Of a DNA stretch of 64,000 nucleotides, positions 48,956 through 59,265 are shown one piece after another (position 1 is the stretch's first letter; each line of letters opens with the position of its first letter). A program made the position numbers and the translations under genes. Under the pieces are notes generated by a model. That model made no database searches. It saw only the letters and a list, made by a program, of their open reading frames with translations, and was not told the DNA's origin. The DNA comes from Macrobrachium rosenbergii (lineage: Eukaryota > Arthropoda > Malacostraca > Decapoda > Palaemonidae), in contig NC_089762.1 in NCBI RefSeq assembly GCF_040412425.1, positions 21,015,147-21,079,146 of the forward strand, in the 5' to 3' direction.

Positions 48956-51534
48956 TACCCCCAAACAATACAAATACAATGAAGGGTACATATCTCCTTG
49001 CAACAACTTTGCCAAATTCTTACACATAAAAAGTAATATATAATATGGTAAGGACTTAATAGCTTGGGTATCTTTGAGTACACACCCAATTGCCCAAAGA
49101 TACCCACTAATTTAGGACTTATGTTTTCTGTACTTTTAATATACTTTCCATGTGTATGAAGTTGCCAAAGTTATTGTTATGTGTGTGGTGCTGATGGACG
49201 GTAATAAAAAAGGCCTTAACCAATCTGGTCCTACATAAAGGTGTAAGTATTCATGGGAAGCTTTCACAGCTTCCTCTATCAGCATTTATCTGTAGAACAT
49301 TTGTATAATTTTGTGTTGAATACTGAATATTCTTTCTCTAATTTTACAGCTATTTGCTTTCCTTTATTCCTTACACAATGCCTGTGTAATTTTATTTTGG
49401 TTTTCTTTCATTCTTTTCTTTTATACTCTTTAATTAGTGTTCATATATTGCATCAGTCATGATTTATTTCTGCACAGATATTAATACCAATAACTTTTGT
49501 TGCCCTCTCTCCATCTCATGCACAATTCATAGTTAAAAGGACCAAATTTTGGATGAAAAGGGGCTGTATGCTTGTTGCTTGTTGAGAATTGGATCAGATG
49601 TTAACTGAGTCACTGATTGCCTCTGAGGGCTTAATGTTTGTTAAAGCCACAGATATTGTAGAAATGGGGACAAAAAAAGTGAAAAAAAAATTGCTAAGAA
49701 TGCTGACGAACAAAAACAGGACATATAGATACTGATGTAGTGCATACTAGATGTAATGCCAAAAACACTATCAAAAATAAAATACTTGGTTTTTCCCAGT
49801 GAAAATTATATAGATACAGTTATAGAGGAAAGTTTTCTGTCTTGAATAATTTCATTTTTGATATGGCTTCATGAAAGAATCTGATAAGAATGTTTTAAAC
49901 TTAAAATAAAATTTGACATCATGAAGGCAAGTCACTGAGTAGTAATAGTGAATTTCAACCTAGATGCTGAAGCTGATGTTACACATCAGCCTTTTTGTTC
50001 CAGTATTCTCTCTTAACTCTACTTGATCTCCATTTTTACACCACTACTTACCCTGTTCAACTTGCAATTTTTTTCATCTCCTACCTAAATTTTCTTTCCT
50101 GTACCTTTTGATTCTGTTTATTTTTTATTATATCCCTGGTCTCATCTGATATCCGAGGCTTCTGTCTTGTCATCCTATACCCAGTTCTTCTTTTTCAGCA
50201 GAGTACTGTAATTTACTTTCATAATTTCAAACTAGCCTTCATTCACTGTCTGCTCCTCCTCTGATATGATTTCTAGAACTGCAAATCTATTTTGACATCC
50301 GATATATTAAGGTTGAGACTCACCAATGCTGATCAGTCCATTCTTGTCTTCTAGCAAGACCATGATCAACAGAGCCTGAGTGAAACATGGCCTAGAACTT
50401 ACCCAAGGAACAACCAAGGGAATAACCTTATTTTGGACTTGGCATAAACTTCATTATGAACACTGGAGCTACTTTTTAACTTGCCTGTACTGTATTCTTT
50501 TTTATTGAAAGAATTACCTCCAGTGACGGTTTACTTCTGCATCTACAGTATATGTAAAGATATGATGAATATGGGAGAGTTACTGGTAGAATACAGTAAC
50601 AGAGAAACACCACAAATAAGAAAGATTGAAGCTCTAAAAATTTATTGCAGTTGATGCAGTAATTACCTTCAATTCTACTTGTCTGAAAGATGGTTTTGTA
50701 CTCAGAGGCATCTCAGCACTGAAATGTCTTTTAATCTCTATAATGTTGGATAATTTTTACTTAAACCATGTTTGACACTGACATGAAATGACTTGTGACT
50801 TTATTACGTTGGGAGTTGACCCTTATCAGATTTCTTGGTTGTAGCAATACTGAATGTGGCAACTGATATTCTCGGGCATAAAATGTTTCTCTTTAACCGG
50901 TCTGAAAATTTCCTTTTCATAGCATGTTGCTAGTTTTTGTGCCCCAAAATATTATAAAAATACAGTCATCAGAACCTCAATGGAAGGGAAAGGGATGACA
51001 TATTACCATTTTCTATAATGATTTCAGAAAAAGTTTCTTCCCTCCCTAAAAAAATCAATTCCTTATGACCCCTGAAAGATGTTACATAACTACAATCTCA
51101 TAGTTTACCAGTCTTCCTAGGAGAAAAAGTAGTCATGTCACAGGCACCTTTGCCATTTTCCAAATATAAAAAATTCATGTTTTCTATTTAAATATACAAC
51201 TATAAGTACTGTGTGAGAAATCTGTGTATCTTACGACTATTTTTCAGATGCCTCCAAAAGGCCAATGAACTTTAAACAAAATTCATGTGACCTAAACATG
51301 AAGAACAAATTTAATTTATCTCACTAAAAATATCTTCAACATTGGCCTGACACTTTGGAATTACATACAATTGCATCCCTTTCCAAGAAATTTCAGAAAT
51401 AAATCGACTGATGTAAATGTTATATACATTAAATGTGTAAAGACATTCAAGAAAGTCAGATAACAAACACACGCCCTTATATATTAAAAGGCAACACAAT
51501 GCAAAAACATTTCTTTTCTATTTACTGTACTTAC
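48956..51534 (-). other. Intron of the Artemis-like gene (right part)
   Basis: Runs from the edge of DIRS C to the donor GAG|GTAAGTACAG at 51534. AT-rich and without recognisable exon or element. Confidence 0.6.
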
Positions 51535-51684
51535 CTCCTCTCGTGATGAATTCATAGGGATGACATTTGGATACACTTTACGAGGGCGCAAATAACTGAC
51601 AAGATCCAACACTTCTGAGCAGGATGCATGCATTGACAGCAACACCCGGCAAAATGTACCATCTCGGTTGACCTGCTTAACCTC
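51535..51684 (-). CDS. Artemis-like nuclease, penultimate exon (beta-CASP end)
   Basis: A 150-bp exon, exactly 50 codons, with acceptor TTGATTTTTGCAG|GAGG and donor GAGGAG|GTAAGT. It encodes EVKQVNRDGTFCRVLLSMHA then SCSEVLDLVSYLRPRKVYPN and VIPMNSSREE. This matches the last motif of the metallo-beta-lactamase/beta-CASP core of the SNM1 family: the His in a HxS/CxSE context followed by PxxxYPNVIP. The YPNVIP ending is typical of Artemis (SNM1C), unlike SNM1A or Apollo. Artemis opens hairpins and trims ends in non-homologous end joining in the nucleus. Earlier exons are not seen up to 64000, so they lie beyond the window or in parts I could not resolve. It joins in phase 0 to 38431. Confidence 0.85.
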
Positions 51685-52030
51685 CTGCAAAAATCAAGGC
51701 AAGGAAGCCACCATTAGGAAGGATGGATGGATGTAGTGTTTAGGGATAAAGCCCAGGCACTGGGATCAACAATGCTATTCAACATCATAATATGATGAGT
51801 GATTTGTAAAGTTTAAAATTCAATTGTTATTTAAAAATTCAATGTACTAATAACAGATAAAACAGATGAAAAACTGAAAGGAAGACAAAAGCTGAAAGAT
51901 TTTTCTAAAAATAAAAAATTCCACTTGTCTTGAAAAACTGCAAGCATCAATATTACATCATCCAAAATTCTGCATATGAACTTAAACTGGGTGATATCTC
52001 TGCTACTGTGTGACATTCCATCAAGAACTA
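51685..52030 (-). other. Intron upstream of the Artemis-like exon
   Basis: No exon recognised. The open frame 51831-52196 on the minus strand runs into the MITE and is not a gene. Confidence 0.5.
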
Positions 52031-52306
52031 CAGGCAGTCCCTGGTTATTGGCGGGGTTCTGTTTCTGAGGGTGTGATGTTAACCAAAAATTGCCGCTAAC
52101 TGAAAACTGGTGATTTTCGGGGCTTACTGGTGCTGAAAAGCGCCGATTTTTGGTTATTGGTGCCTCTGTTAGGTATGTATCAGCCCCAATACCCAATTAT
52201 CGGCGCCGATAAGCAGAAAACAGCGATTTTCGGCGCTGAAAATTGCTGACTTTCGTCGCTAGACAAGCACCATAAAACTGGATCACCATTAACCGGAGAC
52301 TGCCTG
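52031..52306. mobile_element. 276-bp MITE with TA target duplication
   Basis: The ends form an inverted repeat, CAGGCAGTCCCTGGTTATTGG against reversed CAGGCAGTCTCCGGTTAATGG. TA flanks both sides (52029-52030 and 52307-52308), as for Tc1/mariner-type or related transposases. The interior has repeated GGCGCCGAT / GCGCCGATTTT words that can fold. Non-coding. Related ends occur at 24688-25109. Confidence 0.75.
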
Positions 52307-52589
52307 TACTGTACTTTGTTTGTAAACAATAATTGTGTGACAAAACCAACTTTCTTACAGACCTTCCCTATGGGAGAGGGGAAGAACTTATCTGTGGTAA
52401 ATTATTCGCTAGCTTACTGCATATGAGCTTAAAAATATTTTTTTTTTATTGCTCACTGTAATTTCATTTCAGGATGTAATGCTAAATTGGGTATAATTCT
52501 GAAGGTGAATAATTGTCCACTTCTGTGGTGGTTTAAAATAAAAATTTAAAGAACTAAAAATTTAAAGCTGAATTTGGACAAGAACAAAA

Positions 52590-52930
52590 TGAAAATTTAT
52601 GTGATAAAATTAATTATTTGTATACTTCCTACTATTAAAGTTAGCTTATATCTTTGGCCATTAGGTGCCATCAGCATTTAAAATAAAACAAAATATGCTT
52701 GGCTAACACGCTAGGACTGTCTCTGTAATCACCTGTTTCCCACTAGTTGGCACTGGAATGTTTACATTCTTGTCGACTTCTTCATGACCACCCACTAAGA
52801 TGTGGAGAGGCTGGGTGGGTTTCCACTTTAACAGTAGGAAAGTATCCAAATAATTAATTTTATCATAAAAATCTTCACTACAGTATTAGGAATGAATCTT
52901 AACTACTGTTAAAGTTAGCTGACTACCATA
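52590..52930. repeat. 3' terminal repeat and ICR of DIRS D
   Basis: The terminal sequence 52595-52645 is complementary to the first ICR half (52810-52865: CCACTTTAACAGTAGGAAAG ... AATTAATTTTATCATAAAA). The second ICR half ends TTAACTACTGTTAAAGTTAG (about 52900-52920). It aligns with DIRS C at 41916-42235. Confidence 0.75.
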
Positions 52931-53281
52931 CTGAATGAGGATGGTGGGTTAGTAAAGCCAGAGAAACAATGTTCAACCAAGCGAACTAAAAGATTTTTAA
53001 TGGAGAGAGAATTGCTTTTCAACATTCCTGCCTGTTGTGTGATCCTTACTGGCAAGCACTGTTGCCAGACATTGGAACCACAACGTGGTGTAAGGCCCTC
53101 GTAGTGAGACTTGTCAGAGAATCCTTACAGGGAAAAAAGGACTCTACCTTGTACAGAAATAGTGACTCCTGTGCCCGAGTCAGAAGCCCATAACTGACAG
53201 CCCAAAACTAAAGACAACTACCACCTTCATATATGAAGATGAGCTCCTATACACCAATGTGTAACTTCATGCTCCCAAAAC

Positions 53282-53702
53282 TCAATAGCAGAATTTCATA
53301 ACAACTAACGACAAGATAGAAAACAAGGTCACTATCATATTTGGTTCAGGAGAAAGCATCCCCATCGCAGCGATAAGACTGAGGGCTTTACACCTCATAT
53401 TAAATTTGAACATTTTGCAAATAATGAGGCAAAAACAGTTGCATCCCCCCTGAGCTGCATGACAACAGGTTCTAAAGGAAATAAAGACATGCATACAGTA
53501 CAGAAGCCATATAGATTATTTCCAAGAATGGTAAAAGCTCAGGAATCAACTGTGTGCGCATTGACTTACACATTCTTGGACATAGGAGTGTTTGGCTTTC
53601 TAACACCACAGATAAATTCTTAACTCCTCCTCTTAAAGATTTATCTTTGTCTAGGTAAACCCTCAAGAATTCTAACTGGACATAAGACAGCCATTTCTTC
53701 AT
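53282..53702 (-). pseudogene. DIRS D tyrosine recombinase relic
   Basis: The minus-strand segment LEFLRVYLDKDKSLRGGVKN (about 53690-53600) corresponds to VRVLRYYIDRTKRIRGPVNN in DIRS B. Further on, CKALSLIAAMGMLSPEP (about 53400-53340) lies where B has HEVRGVATWYAF; the HxxR itself is not readable. It falls in two phases and is non-functional. Confidence 0.55.
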
Positions 53703-54030
53703 TGCCTACCGAAGCAGTTAAAACCGGCACTGTCACACATCTGGGAAGGGCTTTAACTTTTCTCTAAGCAATGAAAGAAAAGTTTAAGGTTGCCACTAAA
53801 ACAAAGCCCAAATACAAGAAAGGGCTTGAAGCTCACTAATATAAACCCTTAAGAGTTCTAACTGGACATATGACAGCCACTTCTTCATTGTCTACCAAAG
53901 CAGTTAAATTAGGCACTGTCACAAATCTGGGAAGGGTTTTCACCTCTATTTCTTTTCTCTAGGCAATGAAAGAAAAGAGAGAGATTGCCACTACAACAAA
54001 GCCCACATACAAGAAAGGGCTTGAAGCTCA
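53656..54030. repeat. ~186-bp tandem duplication in DIRS D
   Basis: TAAACCCTCAAGAATTCTAA (53656) recurs as TAAACCCTTAAGAGTTCTAA (53842), followed by matching blocks AGGCACTGTCACAAATCTGG and AAGGGCTTGAAGCTCACTAA. There are two units with moderate divergence. Confidence 0.8.
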
Positions 54031-54201
54031 CTAATAAACAGCCAGAGTAAGAGCCAAAGAAAGATGTCTTCAAAGTTTCTCAGTGATGCCTTACCAAAGG
54101 CTCAAACAAGTTATTTTAAAATCTAAAGGACTACAACTAAATTTCATCGTAAACCATTATAGGAAGATTGAAATTTCCAGCACAAGAGATTGAAAGCCTC
54201 T

Positions 54202-54822
54202 TCATACTTTAAAGTCAACAAGAGAGAACTGATCTTCATCCCCAGATAAGCAACTGACTGGATTGGGAAAGTACAGATTAGTCAACATTGAACAAACAGC
54301 CAGTATTGAGGCTAGACATATAACATTACTCTTCACTCTGGAGGTCATCAGAAACAAATTGGTGAGAACGAACCAGTCATCCAAATATGACAGAACTACT
54401 CTGATACCAAGCAGATGACCCCATCCTGCTAAAAACTCCCACACAGGAGAATACTTTACTTCAGCTGTTAAGAAGGTCATCACAAACAAATTGGTGAGAA
54501 CGAACCAGTCATCCGAAAATGAGAGAACTACTCTGATACCAAGCAGATGACCCCATCCTGCTAAAAACTCCCACACAGGAGAATACTTTACTTCAACTGA
54601 GGGTGTACTACGATGTGGAAGTACATGTCCTACATGTCGACAGAAATCATCGTTTGCCCTTCCAAAAGGCCGCCAGGACCAAAGTGAATGACTCATCGAA
54701 AAGGGAGTAATATGAACAAACTTGATGAGGCTGGAAATGCCAAAAACTGACCTCCAGCTCCCTCCCTGAGGGTGACTAGAATAAAAATGGCTTGATGGCC
54801 TCATTGTATAACTACTGTCCAA
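54202..54822 (-). pseudogene. DIRS D reverse transcriptase fragment with in-frame duplication
   Basis: A 206-codon open frame contains SSLIKFVHITPFSMS (palm entry) and then two copies of a 44-residue block, EVKYSPVWEFLAGWGHLLGI with RVVLSFSDDWFVL in the first and RVVLSYLDDWFVL in the second. The duplication is 132 bp (second copy begins near 54475) and keeps the frame. One copy retains the YLDD active-site box and the other has lost Tyr and Leu. The family would normally have a single block. The segment between motif A and motif C is also shortened, so activity is not expected. Confidence 0.75.
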
Positions 54823-55012
54823 TTTACCCCTCCCAACTTAAAACTCCTCTTGTGTGAAGAGTGTGGAGAGAATGATATCAGGAAGCTGATAAGGGTAAAA
54901 AATATAACAAAGGTAAAAAGTAACCTTCCCTGAGAACCATACTCCCAAAGGTTCTTCTTGAAGCTTTGCCAGACACTGTAAAAGGAATAAGACATTCTTC
55001 CCATTAGCCTCA

Positions 55013-56396
55013 GATAGGGTTGGCCATATTAAACTAACAGTTTAAACCAGCAAAAAAACCATGGTGTTTTTGGTTTTTATGTTTTCTAAAGTTTTTAATG
55101 GTTTTTATTTTTTATTTTTCTTTGGTTTTTTTATTTTCTTTAGATCGTCATGCTTCCTCCAAAACTTTTTTTTTTAGGATAATATTAATTTTTTAGTACT
55201 TAACATAATGTTTAACCTACCAGTACATTCAGTCATATCTTAGTACATATTATTTGTGTTACAAAACCACACATGACATAAGAAATAACTGAACATATTA
55301 ATACTAGTGGTAAACTTCAGATGTTTAGGTTAAAAGAAATTGGTAAATAATTTGATTTTTTTAATGCAAAAGGGGTACTATATATATAAACAAAATAGTA
55401 TATAAACAAAAATAAAATATGAATCAAATAAAGAAAAAATTTACAAAAATAAATACCATTTGGTGATTGATATCAGTTACTCTGTGTTATTTACTTACTT
55501 TATTTTTTAGATGTATTAAATAAAAGCCATTTTTGGATATAGAAAGTCAGAAGAGTTCATTAATATGAAATATAAAATCATACTTCAAAATGGTAAGTTG
55601 GTAACTTAATATTTTGCTTAACCCTTAAACACCGAGCCTCTATTTACAAAAAAGTCTGTCGTATGCCGGCAGCGTTCGGGAGTTAGTGCCGAAGCGGAAA
55701 AAAAGTTTTTTTCAAAAAGTCACAGCACGCTTAGTTTTTAAGATTGAGTTCATTTTTGTCTCCTTTTTTTTTTGTTATTGCCTGAAGTTTAGTATGCAAC
55801 CATCAGAAATGGAAAAAATATTATCATATATAAATATTGAAATATACGACAGCGTGAAAAAAAATTTCATACGGAACTAGGCAACAGCCCAGTTTACACC
55901 AAGGATCCTAGAATTCAGTAAACAGGAAACTAAAAATTTTCCCGTTTGTATAACCTCGGAACTTGCGTATGATCCATATAATCTAGGACTAGGCAGTAGC
56001 TATATTAGTTTAAATTAAACTTACAAAAACACCCCATTACTGGACAATCACTTTACTAGGCAGTAATTTACTACATGATAATCTAGAACTAGATGAAAAT
56101 AGTAACCTATGCAAGATGAGATGGTAGCCTAGCCTCAAGGTTACATACTAAGGCATTTGTGTTTTATGTAACCATACCCTTGTGAAATAATTAGCCCAGA
56201 TTAAGCAGTATCCTAGATTAGAGTAAGTGATAACCTGACAATAAGAGTTTACATTATTGGCATACTATATGATATTATAGACCAAATAACCTAGGATTGG
56301 ATACAATCAAGGGAAGTTGTCAACCTGGGCCAGACAAACATAGTAGCCTAACTGTGCTTACTTATTAGCAAATTGCTAAGTTTATATACCCTATAT
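55013..56396. other. Host or old repeat DNA between DIRS D and the MULE
   Basis: No gene. Very AT-rich at 55013-55620. From 55620 to 55880 a less AT-rich block (CACCGAGCCTCTATTTAC, then TATGCCGGCAGCGTTCGGG) has the look of an old dispersed repeat, but its ends are not visible. From 55880 on, AACCTAG/CTAGGC-type words recur, as they also do right of the MULE (58507-59240). Confidence 0.4.
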
Positions 56397-56405
56397 ATTT
56401 GTAAA

Positions 56406-56510
56406 GGTGTCCGGACCATTTGTACCCAGACATTTCGTTACCGGACATTACGCTACGGGACAGTTCGTTACCTAGGACCCTTCGCTACCAGGCCATTACG
56501 CTACCAAAAG
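56406..56510 (+). repeat. Left terminal inverted repeat of the MULE
   Basis: Built of degenerate tandem units: GGACCATTTGTACCCA, GACATTTCGTTACCG, GACATTACGCTACGG, GACAGTTCGTTACCTAG, GACCCTTCGCTACCAG and GCCATTACGCTACC. The last two units are the best conserved in the right repeat. The units could be multiple transposase-binding sites. Confidence 0.8.
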
Positions 56511-56740
56511 GTCAAAGTTTTGTCCACTATTATTTTTGTAATTAAATGTTGATCACCTTGTTAATGTAGTTCCTAACTTGGAATACTGAATAGTTGTTAA
56601 CATAATTACTATTATACATCTTACCTTGTTACTTAAAATACTGGATACTATTATACATTTTACTTTGTTACTGTAACTAAACCAACGTATTTCATTTGCT
56701 AAGTATCTCTTTTTTAAAAGTGACTGAACCCTTAGTCAAG

Positions 56741-58137
56741 ATGCCCAGGACGATTGAATCCAGAAGAAAACAAATCAAGTTGGTGGATGATTTGAATTAC
56801 ATATACTGTAAGCAGAAGGAAAATAGTGATGGGACAAAACAATACTGGATGTGTGAAAATCGGACGTGTAAAGCAAGAGTGCACACAAACGTTGATGAGG
56901 ATAATTATGTAATAATAAAGGAAGTCGGTGAACACAATCATACTACCACGGCTTCTTCTGTAAATGCAAAATGTGCAAGCAATCAAATCAAAGATAAAGC
57001 TCTTGGAACCCAGGACTCTTCACGTACTTTGATTGCTACTGAATTAAAGAATTTACATGAATGTGCCATAGCTGAACTTCCTTGTCCATCAAATATAAGT
57101 CGTAATATACGCCGATGGAGGCAAAAGGAAAATAAATCTCCTCCAATTCCACAAGTAAGGCATGGTTATCTGATTCCCAAAGACTACGCCAAACTGAGTA
57201 CTGGGTCATTATTTCTGCAATATGACAGTGGCGAAGACGATCTCGAAAGGATTTTGGTATTTGCATCTGCAGATGGATTAAGTGATTTGAAAAAGTTTAA
57301 AGTATGGGCAGGTAATGGAACATTCAAATGTTGTCCAATTATATACTATCAGTTATATACATTGCATATACAAACTAAAGACATAAGTATTCCCCGACTT
57401 TTTGCACTACTACCTGATAAAACCGAAGCCACTTACAAGCGCCTTTTTTCTGTAATTAAAGACCTCGTACAAAATCATGAGCCAGATCGCACTGTGGTTG
57501 ATTTTGAAAAGGCTGTCATTAATTCACTGAAGGCTGTTTTTCATGAAACAGAAGTTAGCTGTTGTTTATTTCATTTATCTCAGAATGTTTACAAACATAC
57601 AGTTCAAGCAGGGTACAAGGAACGATATCATCAAGACGACGAATTTAGTTTAAAAGTGCGCTGTTTCCCAGCACTTGCATTTTTACCGCCAAATGACGTT
57701 CTTTCAGGGTTTGAGGAGTTGATCGATGATAATGAAATTCCAGAAGAAATAGTTTCGTACTTTTCTACAAATTACATTGGTGGTGAACGAGGCCGGGGAT
57801 CAAGGAGAAGACGACTAGAACCCGTTTCCTATACAGTTGTGGAATGTGTATCAGAGGACAGTCAATGAAATGCCCAGGACAAATAACAACTTAAGAGGGT
57901 TTTCATAGCTCTCTTAGAACTTCAGTTACAAGCTCACATCCAAATATATGGAAATTGATTGATGCCTTGAAAAACGAAGAAGGACTAGCGAGAACAAAAT
58001 TCATACAAGTAAATTGCGGCAATCTACCTTCAAAGAAAAGAAAGTATAAGAACTCTGAGCAGAGGGTTCTTAATGTTATTAGTCGCTACAACCCTGAATG
58101 TAAAATGGATTTTCTTGAGCTATTGCTCATAATTTGA
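56741..58137 (+). pseudogene. MULE transposase with N-terminal FLYWCH zinc finger
   Basis: The Met at 56741 (MPRTIESRRKQ) is the likelier start; 15 codons upstream are also open. The FLYWCH-type finger has C...C in QYWMCENRTCKARVH and HNH in VGEHNH (first 75 or so residues). The MULE catalytic domain follows: WAGNGTFKCCP (57305-57337), where MULEs have Asp before GTF, so the first DDE residue is Asn here (codon 57314-57316); DRTVVDFEKAVI keeps the second Asp; LFHLSQNVYKH is the usual next helix. A shift near 57825 moves the frame to LWNVYQRTVNEMPRTNNNLR, and another near 57897 leads to FHSSLRTSVTSSHPNIWKLI and on to 58137. So two frameshifts and a lost catalytic residue. FLYWCH plus MULE is a known transposase combination. 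Confidence 0.85.
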
Positions 58138-58290
58138 AGCTATATTAATAAAAACTTTCTTTTTATTTTATAATACATGACTAAACTAATATATGACCAA
58201 ACTAGTACAGTAAATATTTTTAATATTTAAATATTATAATAAATATATAGTATTACTATTGTATTATTATATATAACAAAAATGACAAAC

Positions 58291-58323
<33 letters not shown>
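58291..58323. repeat. (ATT)n microsatellite in the MULE
   Basis: About eleven ATT units in the 3' part of the element, followed by ATCACATT. A poly-A run (58366-58378) directly precedes the right terminal repeat. Confidence 0.95.
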
Positions 58324-58385
58324 CACATTTATCTAATTAAAAAATATGAGCTCACAACAAATCAAAAAAAAAAAAAAGCTCTTGG

Positions 58386-58497
58386 TAGCGTAATGGCCTG
58401 GTAGTGAAGGGTCCTAGTAACGAACTGTCCTGTAGCAAAATGTCTGGTAACAAAGTGTCCGGGGACGAACGGTCCAGTAACGAACGGTCCTAGCACC
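58386..58497 (-). repeat. Right terminal inverted repeat of the MULE
   Basis: Inverted copy of 56406-56510. Read inward it gives GGTGCTAGGACCGTTCGTTA, then further GGACA-TTCGTTAC units and AGGCCATTACGCTACCAAG. Confidence 0.8.
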
Positions 58498-58506
58498 ATT
58501 TGTAAT

Positions 58507-59265
58507 CTATAAAAGTCTGGATTAGCTAATACCCTAACTAGGCTAAGAAAGAATAAGCCCAGTAGTGCATATAAACAGTATTCTAGGGTCAATAACATTA
58601 GTAAGATCTTATGAAGCCTATACCCTTACAGGTGATATAAACTTAGAGCAGACAATAGCCTAACCAGATTTAGAGGAAACCCCTCAAGGGAACGTTCCGA
58701 TTGTTAATTTACAAACAGAGCGGCTGAGTATCAGACAGAAATGTAGTCTCAGCTGCATGAAACAAAAAACCAGATAAGAAAATTAATTTTTGGTATAGCT
58801 TATATCCTTAGGTTCTTAATTAAACCTAGAATAAGAAACGACCTAGAATAGGTTAAGCGAGAATCTTCTAAGAGATCTATGCTTAGATTAAAGTAGCTTA
58901 TACTAGAAGTATTAAACTAAGCCATTTAAAACAGTAGCTTGGTTTAGCTGTTAAACAAATTAGTTTATAGAATAGTCCTTATGGCATGACAGGAATTAAA
59001 ATTTCACATAAGCCATTGCAAAAGGACTTACAGCTTAAGTAATGCAGCCCTATATGCTGTCAGTCAACCTAAAACCTACAATAGTCTAAGTTAACTCACA
59101 TATTTTGTAACGTATTACATTTACGCATGGTAACCAAATTAACCTGTAAGATGTAATATATTAATGGCACAAGGTTTTTTACAAAGTGTCTGTTCTTTCA
59201 AAAAACGATTTATTCTAAATTAGTTTCTAATAACAACTTGGTTCTTTCACTACAGGGCCACCACT
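58507..59265. other. Flank right of the MULE, upstream of DIRS E gag
   Basis: AT-rich, with recurring CTAGGCTAAG / TAACCTAG words like the other side of the MULE. It should include the leader and 5' terminal repeat of DIRS E, but no inverted partner can be identified because the 3' end of E is outside or missing. Right before the gag ATG, TTCTTTCACTACAG resembles a splice acceptor. Confidence 0.4.

Larger units (their letters stand above)
52590..55012 (-). mobile_element. DIRS1-like YR retrotransposon D, truncated and rearranged
   Basis: Same family as C. The 3' terminal repeat starts near 52590 (GATAAAATTAATTATTTGTA, then CTACTATTAAAGTTAGCTTA) and the ICR lies at 52810-52930. On the minus strand a partial RT (54822-54202) is followed directly by recombinase remnants (about 54035-53282). 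RNase H and the linker are missing, so there is an internal deletion near 54040-54200. The 5' part (gag, 5' repeat) is absent: similarity to C stops near 55012, just upstream of the RT. Two separate tandem duplications add to the disorder. Confidence 0.75.
56397..58506 (+). mobile_element. Mutator-like (MULE) DNA transposon with FLYWCH finger
   Basis: The element is 56406-58497. The terminal inverted repeats are about 105-112 bp (56406-56510 and 58386-58497, both starting GGTGYYMGGACC read inward). The flanking 9-bp target duplications ATTTGTAAA and ATTTGTAAT differ at the last base; 9 bp is usual for MULEs. Each inverted repeat is itself a row of about six 15-17-bp units of the type GACATTTCGTTACCG. 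The single transposase gene between them is broken. Confidence 0.88.

Noticed and set aside
51831..52196. 121-codon minus-strand frame as an upstream Artemis exon
   Set aside because: It runs into the MITE at 52031 and shows no metallo-beta-lactamase or beta-CASP motif.
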